This document shows positions 31,870 through 38,540 of a stretch of 38,540 nucleotides of DNA, in pieces (the stretch's first letter is position 1; each line of letters opens with the position of its first letter). The notes beneath the pieces are model-generated. The model was not told the origin of the DNA, made no database searches, and was given only the letters and a program-made list of their open reading frames with translations. Made by a program: the position numbers and the translations under genes. Location of the stretch: assembly GCA_903921605.1 (NCBI GenBank), contig CAIXQV010000083.1, positions 1 to 38,540 of the forward strand, read 5' to 3'. This DNA is from an uncultured Planctomycetaceae bacterium (GTDB taxonomy: Bacteria > Planctomycetota > Planctomycetia > Planctomycetales > Planctomycetaceae).

Positions 31870-33081
31870 TTACTGATGACTTGTGCAGACATCCAGGGGC
31901 ATGGACTTGCAAAGTTCCTCTGGAGGCGTGTGCGTTTCCGCGTCGCCGATCAGAGGCAGAAGACGACTGGCCGCGAACAGCGCCAGCAATGGCATGGTCA
32001 GCACAACGACCGCAGCAATCAGGCCTTCACGACCATCCAGCGTGAGGTTGTAGTGGACGAATCCGCGAAAGCTCTTGGAGAACATTTGTCCGCCGATGAC
32101 AACGTTCCATCGCATCGCAAAGACCTGAATCAGAATCAGAATCCCCGAGATGGTGCCCAGAAATGTTCTGAGAGCAGCGTAGCGTTCGATTTGAAAGGCC
32201 ACAGGCAGAAGCAGGAAAGGAATCACCGAACCGATAGCCACCTGGATTAATCCGTAGGAAATGGCCAGCCGTCCGGTCAACAGTTCTCGCAGCACATCCC
32301 ACTCCGCGCCGGCTTCATAGGCCAGGTGGAGCAGTTCCAGCAGTTCCAGTGACACGGCTGCAACAAGCGACATCCAGAGATACTTGCAGAGCGACCGAAC
32401 GCAGTCTGCATCAGGCGTGATCTTCTTGGCCCAGCACAGAACCAGATAAAGCAGCAATAGCGCTGCGATGCCGGAGAGAATGGCTGAAATCAAAAAGATC
32501 ACCGGAAGTAACGCTGTCGACCACCATGGATTGGCTTTAATGCCGCCGAACAGAAAGCCCACATATCCATGCAGCACGCAAGCGGCCGGAATCCCGATAA
32601 TCGCGAGCACTCCGATCAGCCATTCGTCCGCCTTCTGACTTCCTGGAGTAATCTGTCGTGAGCCCAGGGCCAGGATGCGGAAGATGAAACCTTTGAGCCC
32701 CGTCGCGTTGGCAGCGCCTTCAACGATTTCCGGACGATACAGCAGCCACACTTCCACAACCAGCAATAACATGTACAGGCTGTAGATGAAGCCAAAGCCT
32801 GCCATTGCAGACGTTTGATGGGGGGTAATCATAATGTTAAGTGCTCGTTCCGGATGATGCAGATGCAGCAGCAGCGGAACCGTTGCGCAGGAACAGAAAC
32901 ACAACGCGGTCACCAGAGCCAGTCGGGCCACAGGCTTGAGTTTATGATCATGAAAGACGTGATAAAGCGCCGAGACGACGAACGCGCCAGCAACAAGACC
33001 TGTGATGTAAGGGTACAACACAATCATGATGCTCCACGCGACGTGGACATCGTTCGGATAAACGAAGGAAGGGCCGTGCAT
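31870..33081 (-). CDS. NrfD/PsrC-family quinone-reactive membrane subunit
   Basis: The protein has 403 residues and about nine or ten membrane segments. Its start, VHVAWSIMIVLYPYITGLVA, and the segment LHLHHPERALNIMITPHQTS are typical for NrfD-like subunits, which exchange electrons and protons with menaquinol or menaquinone. The ATG overlaps the stop of the Fe-S gene by one base (TGATG), so the two are translationally coupled. It is the last gene of a four-gene unit: small membrane protein, tetraheme cytochrome, Fe-S protein, NrfD. This set resembles the DsrJOP, NrfBCD and Qrc modules without their catalytic subunits. The final electron acceptor or donor is not encoded here. Confidence 0.9.
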   Translation of the reverse strand: MHGPSFVYPNDVHVAWSIMIVLYPYITGLVAGAFVVSALYHVFHDHKLKPVARLALVTALCFCSCATVPLLLHLHHPERALNIMITPHQTSAMAGFGFIYSLYMLLLVVEVWLLYRPEIVEGAANATGLKGFIFRILALGSRQITPGSQKADEWLIGVLAIIGIPAACVLHGYVGFLFGGIKANPWWSTALLPVIFLISAILSGIAALLLLYLVLCWAKKITPDADCVRSLCKYLWMSLVAAVSLELLELLHLAYEAGAEWDVLRELLTGRLAISYGLIQVAIGSVIPFLLLPVAFQIERYAALRTFLGTISGILILIQVFAMRWNVVIGGQMFSKSFRGFVHYNLTLDGREGLIAAVVVLTMPLLALFAASRLLPLIGDAETHTPPEELCKSMPLDVCTSHQ

Positions 33082-34025
33082 CAGACCACCTCTTTGGATA
33101 AGCCGACGTAATGTAATTTGGGATGCGTACCGAGATGTTCCTTTAGCACCTGTGTGCGAACGGCACCCAGTCGTTTGCTGAGTTCACTCTCCGGATCATC
33201 CAGCCGCCCGAATACTCGAGCACCCACCGGGCAGGCTTCGACACACGCTGGTTCCTGGTTATTCGTGATGCGGTGATAGCACCACGTACATTTGTCCGCG
33301 CTGTTGGTTTCCGGGTTGATATATCGCATGCCATAAGGACAGGCCTGGACGCAGTAACCGCAACCAATGCAGTGATCTGTGTCGATCAGTTCCACACCCT
33401 CTGGCGAAGTGAACGAAGCATGCACCGGACAGACCTGATTACACGGCGCGTCGACACACTGATTACAGAGCTTCGGAACAAAGTAAGCTTTGTCGACCAG
33501 GGCGGCATCAACGATTGGTAGCGTCGATTCGTGGTACCCGGCTTCCGGAACCAGATCGACCTGCACAGTGCCGTCTTTGAAGTGGACGTATCGCTCGACC
33601 CACGTGCGCGAATAACCGTCGGGCACATGGTTCTCGGTACGACAAGCGGACAGGCATTTTCCGGAGCCGATACATTTTTCGGTATCGACCAGAAAACCGT
33701 AAAGTACAGGTTTCGCAGCCGAAGCGGCGGGAGGTGCTGAAACTGCACCACCATTTAGAGGAGCTGGCAGCGGCGTCTCAGCCGTGCTTTCCGGGGACTC
33801 CATTGGCAGCAGCGTCAAAGCAAATGAGCCAAACACCATCGACGTCGCGCGGGACAGAAACTGTCGGCGAGAATCGGCCTTTGATCGTTGTTCGCCGCCG
33901 CACGAAACCCCACCGCAGGATCCACCGCCGCTGCAGGGAGTTCCCTGATTCAGAATATTCAGCCCTGATGTCGCGGGGCGACTTCCGCAGCCAGATGCTC
34001 CAGCTGAATCATGAGATTTGTTCAC
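33081..34025 (-). CDS. Tat-exported four-cluster Fe-S protein (NrfC/DsrO-like)
   Basis: The start is GTG at 34025, with GGGAG seven bases before it; a TTG at 34067 in the same frame has no such site. The protein has 314 residues. An unusual N-terminal stretch of 50 residues contains four cysteines (13, 31, 37, 42, including CSGGGSCGGVSCGG). The Tat motif SRRQFLSRA follows at 52-60. The ferredoxin part has four cluster motifs: CIGSGKCLSAC (118-128), CNQCVDAPCNQVCP, CIGCGYCVQACP, and CTWC paired with CVEACP. In the first motif the second ligand is Ser121 instead of Cys. It would carry electrons between the NrfD subunit and the tetraheme cytochrome. The gene is coupled to nrfD by a one-base overlap. 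Confidence 0.9.
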   Translation of the reverse strand: MNKSHDSAGASGCGSRPATSGLNILNQGTPCSGGGSCGGVSCGGEQRSKADSRRQFLSRATSMVFGSFALTLLPMESPESTAETPLPAPLNGGAVSAPPAASAAKPVLYGFLVDTEKCIGSGKCLSACRTENHVPDGYSRTWVERYVHFKDGTVQVDLVPEAGYHESTLPIVDAALVDKAYFVPKLCNQCVDAPCNQVCPVHASFTSPEGVELIDTDHCIGCGYCVQACPYGMRYINPETNSADKCTWCYHRITNNQEPACVEACPVGARVFGRLDDPESELSKRLGAVRTQVLKEHLGTHPKLHYVGLSKEVV

Positions 34026-34073
34026 TTTGAGACTCCCGGAATCTTGTTTTCGGTCTGTGTTCAGCAACGGATC

Positions 34074-34634
34074 TCAGATCCCTGGACTATGCCCTGTATG
34101 ACATTCGAAACAGACATCGGGGCTGTCGATGTTCTCTGCGCCCTGATCAGCAAGATGACTCTTCACATCAATGCTGCGGAAGCTGGCAGGCATCCCGACA
34201 ACTTTTTCGTGGCAGGACAAACACGTTGCTCGATCTTTGGTAATAAACAGATCAAGCTTTGTGAAGAAGTCACCGTCCCACGGCTTTGCTTTTTCAATTG
34301 TCACACTGGGATCAGCCGCAGCTTTCTCGGCCTGAGACATGTGCTCGTGGCCGTTCCCGTGGCAATGCAGACAAGCGACGTTCTTGTGAGGCGACTCTGC
34401 TCGTTCTTCGTGAACGCTGTCATGACATTTGAGGCATGAAGTGTCGGAAGTCAGAACAGGTTGCTGAGCGGCGATCTTCCGTAGAGCATCTCCGCGATAC
34501 GGTCCATGTTCGCCGAATGATTTCGGAATCAGATGACTACGAGCGGCAAGCAGTGCGCCGCCCAGAACGATCAGCCCGAGAGCGACGGCCTGCAGATGGC
34601 GAGTGTCCCGCAGTAAAGAAAACTGTCCACTCAT
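34074..34634 (-). CDS. Membrane-anchored tetraheme cytochrome c
   Basis: This is a 186-residue protein with one N-terminal membrane helix (about 14-31, LQAVALGLIVLGGALLAA) and four haem c sites: CLKCH (67-71), CLHCH (88-92), CLSCH (138-142) and CFECH (175-179). Extra histidines (for example in HGNGHEH and SPHKN) could be the second axial ligands. It should accept or donate electrons on the outer face of the membrane, next to the Fe-S and NrfD subunits encoded downstream. Its ATG overlaps the stop of the 88-residue gene (ATGA). The gap to the Fe-S gene is 48 bases. Confidence 0.92.
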   Translation of the reverse strand: MSGQFSLLRDTRHLQAVALGLIVLGGALLAARSHLIPKSFGEHGPYRGDALRKIAAQQPVLTSDTSCLKCHDSVHEERAESPHKNVACLHCHGNGHEHMSQAEKAAADPSVTIEKAKPWDGDFFTKLDLFITKDRATCLSCHEKVVGMPASFRSIDVKSHLADQGAENIDSPDVCFECHTGHSPGI

Positions 34635-34897
34635 TCTGCTGAGCTCCTGGCTGGTGTCTGCAGAAACTGGTCGAGGCCGGATCGGCGAAGCAACTGTTCG
34701 AGCGTCGGAGAATGCTGATCGGACGGATTAACTCGGTGGTGGGAGACTCGACGGATCAATTGTCGAGCCTGCTCAGGAGACAATTCCATGGTCTGCTGAG
34801 CAGCGTCGACAAACGCAACCTGAATGAACATCAGGAGCAGCGTGAGTCCTGTGAGAAGGATGCTGAAAACAATTCCGATGACAATAATGGCGGGCAT
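34631..34897 (-). CDS. Small membrane protein, first gene of the cytochrome/NrfD operon
   Basis: This 88-residue protein has one N-terminal membrane helix (about 4-28, IIVIGIVFSILLTGLTLLLM). It then has a charged, helical tail (SPEQARQLIRRVSHHRVNPS and TLEQLLRRSGLDQFLQ). I do not recognise the family. GGAGA lies eight bases before the ATG, and its last four bases overlap the start of the tetraheme cytochrome gene. The position suggests a small assembly or structural subunit of the electron-transfer complex; that role is inference. Confidence 0.8.
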   Translation of the reverse strand: MPAIIVIGIVFSILLTGLTLLLMFIQVAFVDAAQQTMELSPEQARQLIRRVSHHRVNPSDQHSPTLEQLLRRSGLDQFLQTPARSSAE

Positions 34898-35043
34898 GGC
34901 TTAGTTCTCCGCACGGCAGGAATTGAGGTGGGCTGTTCGCGGGGGGCTTCAGAAGCACTTCCTCAAGCTTGGCCGCGCAACGCGCACCGACCGTTTGAGG
35001 ACGTTTTTCTTCGACATCGCCATTCTTCTGGGGCAATAATGAG

Positions 35044-35085
35044 ATAATAGGATAGCGAAGTCCATTATGTGACCGTGAAGTTACA
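35044..35085 (-). promoter_or_regulatory. Candidate promoter and operator of the cytochrome/NrfD operon
   Basis: On the minus strand a TATTAT -10-like box (35049-35044) is preceded by an inverted repeat, TGTAAC-N6-GTCACA (35085-35068). The repeat covers the place where the -35 box would be, about 40 bases before the expected transcript start. This is the usual spot for a Crp/Fnr-type activator, but an Rrf2 repressor could bind there too. The distance to the first start codon is about 145 bases. Confidence 0.35.
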
Positions 35086-35194
35086 TGGATCGAGTGTTTT
35101 TTCCCGTAAATGGCGAACTGCACCGCAGATCCGTTACTGAACGATGGTTGAAAACGTGCGACCGTGTGGTGGATTTAACTACGAATTCAGCATT

Positions 35195-35252
35195 TTCGTT
35201 TAACGGCAAGCCGCAGGCGGGCAACGAAGCCTGCGGCTTGCCGTTAAACGAA
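35195..35252. repeat. Perfect 24-base inverted repeat
   Basis: The arms at 35195-35218 and 35229-35252 are exactly complementary over 24 bases (core AACGGCAAGCCGCAGGC), with a ten-base loop. It lies 44 bases past the stop codon of the Rrf2 gene. It can act as a strong stem that stops or stabilises that transcript; there is no long T run. It may also be a dispersed palindromic element. Confidence 0.88.
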
Positions 35253-35295
35253 TAAATGCACATTCCGCAAAAAACCGGGCGTTACCTTCCGGCAA

Positions 35296-35754
35296 TTAGC
35301 GCCCAAGTCCAAGCGTCACAAGAGGCGGCTGGTTCTGTTCACAGAGCGGTGAAACAGCGCCGGGCTGTTGCAGGATCGCCGTGACCGTCGTTTCCCGAAG
35401 GCTCTTCTCTGCGCGGGCCATCACATCATCAAGACTCTGGTGCAAGGGGCACAGTGTTCCGGTGTGTGACACGATACCCAGCGGGCATTTGCGAATGCGC
35501 TGGAACGGTTCGACGGACTCGATGACCTCCCAGAGAGTGAGGTCGTCGGGACTCTTGCTCAGCACAAAGCCGCCATGGAGTCCTCGCTGAGAAGACACGA
35601 TGCCGCCTTTGGCGAGACCCTGCATGAGTTTAGACAGGTACGGCGCGGGTACCTGAGTTTTCGCGGCAATCTCTTTCGCCGTGCATGGACGTCCTCCGTG
35701 TTGAGCGATCGTTACAACCGCGCGGAGTGCGTACTCGACAGTTTGTGAAATCAC
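35296..35754 (-). CDS. Rrf2-family transcription regulator (IscR/NsrR-like)
   Basis: The protein has 152 residues from a GTG at 35754, preceded by GGAAAGG; a GTG at 35790 gives a non-conserved extension. The winged helix is typical: ISQTVEYALRAVVTIAQHGG, then KEIAAKTQVPAPYLSKLMQG and SQRGLHGGFVLSK. The cluster loop has Cys90, Cys102 and His105, which fit three of the four IscR ligands (Cys92, Cys104, His107); at the place of Cys98 there is Ser96, followed by His97. It probably senses an Fe-S-linked signal such as nitric oxide, oxygen or redox state. Its position just upstream of the cytochrome/NrfD operon, same strand, suggests that it controls that operon. No self-regulation can be read from the sequence. 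Confidence 0.9.
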   Translation of the reverse strand: MISQTVEYALRAVVTIAQHGGRPCTAKEIAAKTQVPAPYLSKLMQGLAKGGIVSSQRGLHGGFVLSKSPDDLTLWEVIESVEPFQRIRKCPLGIVSHTGTLCPLHQSLDDVMARAEKSLRETTVTAILQQPGAVSPLCEQNQPPLVTLGLGR

Positions 35755-35961
35755 GAAAACGACCTTTCCAGGGCACCTGTCCCGTAGCACCGCATGATTG
35801 CAAAAGGAATAGCCTTCAGGAAGTGATTCACGTCAACTTTTCCGACTCTATTGGTGGTTGCCTGTGCGTTGCTTCGCGCGACAGACCCAGGTATTCTGCC
35901 GGAGAGAACTGCGTGCGGAATGCGCCGCCGCCGAGTTTTTGTTGAATGAACGAATCAAAAC

Positions 35962-35980
35962 ATTCGTCAGTCTGACGAAT
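35962..35980. promoter_or_regulatory. 19-base palindrome before the oxidoreductase gene
   Basis: ATTCGTCAG-T-CTGACGAAT is a perfect palindrome that ends 20 bases before the ATG at 36000, just upstream of the AGGAG ribosome site. It lies in the 245-base divergent region between the Rrf2 gene and the oxidoreductase gene. It may be an operator or a leader RNA hairpin. CGAATC occurs again at 35951-35956. Confidence 0.55.
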
Positions 35981-35999
35981 CATAGACAGGAGCGTTGCG

Positions 36000-37322
36000 A
36001 TGACCCCGCCTCGACGAGAGTTCCTGAAGGCAGCTGCGGCGACCGCAGCGGTGACCGTTTTGGCAAATGCTGGTGAGAGTCCGGCCGACGAAGCCACTTC
36101 TGAGCGGATCCAGATCGGGTTTATTGGCTGCGGCGGGATGGGTTCAAACCATCTCAAGCTTTTGTCGCAGCGGAAAGATGTGGAAGTTGCGATCGTCTGC
36201 GATGTTGACCAGCAGCGACTTAAAGATGCCGTAAAGATGGTCCAGGAGGGATCAGGCAAGGCTCCGAAGTCGACAGGAGATCTCAGAACGATTCTGGATG
36301 ACAAGTTGATCGACGCGGTATTCATCGCCACGCCTGACCATTGGCATGCACCTGCCGCAATTCTCGCCCTCGATGCTGGCAAGCATGTTTATGTCGAAAA
36401 ACCCTGTTGCCACAACGTTCGCGAAGGACGCCTGTTGGCCGAGGCGGTCAAACGGAGCGGGAAGCGATTGCAGGTTGGGACTCAGAGCCGCAGTACTCCG
36501 TGTGTCGCAGAAGGGATCGAACGAATTCGCAATGGCGAGATCGGCGAGATCCTGGTTGCCAAGGCATGGAACAGTCAGCGACGCGGAACAATCGGGAAAG
36601 CTCAGCCGGGATCGCCACCGCCACATCTGGATTTCGATAATTGGCTCGGGCCTGCTCCGGAAGTTCAGTGGCGTCCAAATCTGTTACATGGAATCTGGCG
36701 CTGGTGGTATGACTTTGGCTGCGGAGACATCGGCAACGATGGCGTGCATGACATCGACGTCGCGCTGTGGGGTTTGGGAGTGGAAACTCATCCCAGCCGA
36801 GTCACGTGTTTTGGCCAGAAGAACTTCTTCGACGACGATCAACAGTTCCCCGATACGCAATACGCTGTTTGCGAATATCCGGTCGATGGTTCACCCACAG
36901 GTCGCTGCAAGCAGTTGATTTTCGAGCAGCGAATCTGGAGCCCATACGTTCAGGAAGGCTATGAAAATGGGGCCGCCTTCTATGGCAAAGAAGGTGTGCT
37001 GATCATGGGGCACAGCATTGGCTGGAAGCTGTATGGTCCGCGTGGCAAACTGCTGGCCGAACGTACCGGCGGAGGCGATTTGCCGGCTCATCATCAGAAC
37101 TTCTTCGATGCGATTCGTGATCCTTCAAAATCCTTGAACGCGTCCGTCGATGCGGGACGGCTATCTGCCACAATTGTGCATCTGGCCAACATCGCTGCTC
37201 GTACCGGTCAGGTGCTGCACTTTGATCCTGACAAGGAAGTCATCACGAACGGTGAGACGGCGAACGCTTTGGTTCGTCGCCAATATCGGGACGGGCACTG
37301 GGCTGTGCCGAAGGGCGTTTGA
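36000..37322 (+). CDS. Tat-exported Gfo/Idh/MocA-family oxidoreductase
   Basis: The 440-residue protein starts MTPPRREFLKAAAATAAVTV, a twin-arginine signal. The nucleotide fold is IQIGFIGCGGMGSNHLKLLS. The EKP motif is in KHVYVEKPCCHNVREGRLL. The C-terminal half has DFDNWLGPAPEVQW and GDIGNDGVHDIDVALWGLG, seen in many Planctomycete members. It is thought to act on sugars or cyclitols with bound NAD(P); the substrate is unknown. AGGAG lies seven bases before the ATG. The next gene on the same strand is another member of the family, 111 bases downstream, so they may work on the same substrate. Confidence 0.9.
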   Translation: MTPPRREFLKAAAATAAVTVLANAGESPADEATSERIQIGFIGCGGMGSNHLKLLSQRKDVEVAIVCDVDQQRLKDAVKMVQEGSGKAPKSTGDLRTILDDKLIDAVFIATPDHWHAPAAILALDAGKHVYVEKPCCHNVREGRLLAEAVKRSGKRLQVGTQSRSTPCVAEGIERIRNGEIGEILVAKAWNSQRRGTIGKAQPGSPPPHLDFDNWLGPAPEVQWRPNLLHGIWRWWYDFGCGDIGNDGVHDIDVALWGLGVETHPSRVTCFGQKNFFDDDQQFPDTQYAVCEYPVDGSPTGRCKQLIFEQRIWSPYVQEGYENGAAFYGKEGVLIMGHSIGWKLYGPRGKLLAERTGGGDLPAHHQNFFDAIRDPSKSLNASVDAGRLSATIVHLANIAARTGQVLHFDPDKEVITNGETANALVRRQYRDGHWAVPKGV

Positions 37323-37332
37323 GCTGCAAAAG

Positions 37333-37385
37333 TCCCGTCGGCGGAGTGACAGGTCTACCGTACGCCCGTCGCTCCGTCGACGGGA
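37333..37385. repeat. Inverted repeat between two oxidoreductase genes
   Basis: The left arm TCCCGTCGGCGGAGTGAC (37333-37350) and the right arm GTCGCTCCGTCGACGGGA (37368-37385) pair except at two places. TCTTGTTTCT follows. It could attenuate or stop transcription between the tandem genes, or be a dispersed palindrome. Confidence 0.75.
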
Positions 37386-37433
37386 TCTTGTTTCTCGCAT
37401 TCTGTCCCACCTCCAGCATTATCGGAGCAAGTC

Positions 37434-38540
37434 ATGGCCAAGTACAAAGTCGCGATCATTGGCAGCACGGGACGAGGCGACTACGGGCACGGGCTGGATG
37501 CTGTCTGGCAGTCCATTGAACAGTGCGAAGTTGTGGCTGTCGCCGATCAGGATGAAGCAGGCCGCAGCAAGGCTGTTCCTCGAACGGGTGCCGCGCGAAG
37601 CTATGCCGACTACCGTGAAATGCTGGATAAAGAACAGCCGAACATCGTGGCGATTTGTCCTCGCTGGATTGATCAGCATCGTGACATGGTTCTGGCCTGC
37701 GCGGAACATGGCTGTCACATGTACATGGAGAAGCCGTTCTGTCGAACATTGAGTGAAGCCGATGAGATGATTCAGGCTTGTGAGATGCGGCACCTGAAGC
37801 TCGCCGTGGCCCACATCAGTCGATATTCGCCGCAACTGGATGTGATCCGCAAACTGATTCAGGCCGGTGAGATCGGCGACGTGTTGGAAATCCGCGCGCG
37901 AGGCAAAGAAGACGCACGTGGCGGTGCGGAAGATCTTTGGGTTCTGGGCACGCATGTTCTGGATCTGATGCGAGCTTTCGCCGGTGAGCCGGAATCATGT
38001 TATGCGTCGCTGTCTCAGGATGGAAAACGTGTCACGCGCGAACACATTAAGCCGGGCAATGAAGGTGTGGGTCCGCTGGCCGGAAACCGTGTTGACGCGA
38101 TGTGGCGATTCAAGAGCGGAGTGACGGGATATTTCTCGTCGAAAAAAGGTGCGGGCGGCAGTCCGAATCGTTTTGGACTTCGCATCATGGGTAGTAAGGG
38201 CGTGATTGATCATACGTCGGGCTATGCGAATCCAGCATTTCTGTTGAACGATGCGACGTGGGGATCATCCGCAGCGGGGAAAACCTGGAGAACGATTTCG
38301 TCGAATGGAATCGATCAACCCGAAACGATCACTGCGACCGGATACGAAGGTGGGAATCCGGCCGCTGCCAGGGATCTGATCGCTGCCATTGAAGAGGATC
38401 GTCAGCCAAAATGCTCGATGTATGAAGCCCGGGGAACAATCGAAATGGTTCTCTCGGTCTTCGAGTCTCATCGAGCCGGTGGACCGATCAGCATGCCTCT
38501 GCAATGCAAAGCGAATCCTCTGGGTGAACTGACGGAATAA
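37434..38540 (+). CDS. Gfo/Idh/MocA-family oxidoreductase without export signal
   Basis: The 368-residue protein begins MAKYKVAIIGSTGRGDYGHG, directly with the nucleotide fold and without Tat or Sec signal, so it should be cytoplasmic. The EKP motif is in HMYMEKPFCRTLSEADEMI. The following VAHISRYSPQLDVIRKLI and EIGDVLEIRARGKEDARGGA fit the family. GGAG lies about seven bases before the ATG. The TAA is the last codon in the window, so the gene is complete. The usual GxGxxG loop reads GSTGRG. It pairs with the exported homologue upstream; an exported and a cytoplasmic enzyme could act one after the other on one sugar, which is inference. Confidence 0.9.
   Translation: MAKYKVAIIGSTGRGDYGHGLDAVWQSIEQCEVVAVADQDEAGRSKAVPRTGAARSYADYREMLDKEQPNIVAICPRWIDQHRDMVLACAEHGCHMYMEKPFCRTLSEADEMIQACEMRHLKLAVAHISRYSPQLDVIRKLIQAGEIGDVLEIRARGKEDARGGAEDLWVLGTHVLDLMRAFAGEPESCYASLSQDGKRVTREHIKPGNEGVGPLAGNRVDAMWRFKSGVTGYFSSKKGAGGSPNRFGLRIMGSKGVIDHTSGYANPAFLLNDATWGSSAAGKTWRTISSNGIDQPETITATGYEGGNPAAARDLIAAIEEDRQPKCSMYEARGTIEMVLSVFESHRAGGPISMPLQCKANPLGELTE

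Larger units (their letters stand above)
34898..35295. other. Intergenic region holding the operon promoter and the end of the Rrf2 gene
   Basis: No gene is supported in these 398 bases. They contain a large perfect hairpin (35195-35252) after the Rrf2 gene and a candidate promoter/operator (35044-35085) for the cytochrome operon. The remaining leader, 34898-35035, has no obvious structure. Confidence 0.6.

Noticed and set aside
34026..34067. TTG start of the Fe-S gene at 34067
   Set aside because: It has no ribosome site and almost touches the previous gene, while the GTG at 34025 has GGGAG at the right distance.

Overview
The window is bacterial chromosomal DNA, almost certainly from a member of the Planctomycetota. 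The evidence is the family content: Planctomycete-type cytochrome proteins (PSCyt1, DUF1549, DUF1553), a formylglycine sulfatase, several Tat-exported Gfo/Idh/MocA oxidoreductases, an ECF sigma/anti-sigma pair, futalosine-pathway menaquinone genes, and intergenic spaces filled with palindromic repeats. No rRNA, tRNA, CRISPR array, transposase or phage gene was recognised. Genes sit on both strands in short runs with long gaps. Several genes appear to use GTG or TTG starts.

Layout. 1-10.1 kb: the 3' end of a DUF1553 gene, a large DUF11-repeat surface protein, a secreted esterase, a full PSCyt1/DUF1549/DUF1553 protein carrying an NPCBM-like domain, and a beta-propeller/di-heme cytochrome. 10.1-16.3 kb: a sulfatase, a stand-alone LuxR-type HTH protein, a YdcF-like membrane protein, an ECF sigma factor with its zinc anti-sigma factor, and a RelB/ParE-like toxin-antitoxin pair whose toxin gene is interrupted by one in-frame TGA. 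16.3-23 kb: a Tat-exported oxidoreductase, mqnC and mqnA (overlapping), homoserine dehydrogenase, and the protein arginine kinase mcsB. 23-31.6 kb: a secreted S9/DPP-IV-type peptidase, a LuxR regulator with a degenerate receiver domain, thrS, and a three-domain esterase/SGNH protein. 31.8-35.8 kb: an electron-transfer operon (88-residue membrane protein, tetraheme cytochrome c, Fe-S protein, NrfD-type quinone-reactive membrane protein), preceded by an Rrf2-family regulator. 36-38.5 kb: two tandem Gfo/Idh/MocA oxidoreductases.

How the genes work together. Much of the region serves breakdown of complex organic matter outside the cytoplasm: sulfatase, esterases, peptidase, cytochrome-linked DUF1549/1553 proteins and exported sugar oxidoreductases. 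A second theme is respiration: menaquinone synthesis (mqnA, mqnC) and a quinol-cytochrome module (31870-34897) that would use that menaquinone.

Most notable observations. The S9 peptidase carries a segment that aligns without gaps to the beta domain of the human von Hippel-Lindau protein and keeps the residues of its hydroxyproline pocket. The Rrf2 regulator and the operon's Fe-S protein each have a serine where a cluster-ligating cysteine is expected. The ParE-like toxin gene is broken by a single TGA. At least eight different families of long intergenic inverted repeats occur within 38 kb.
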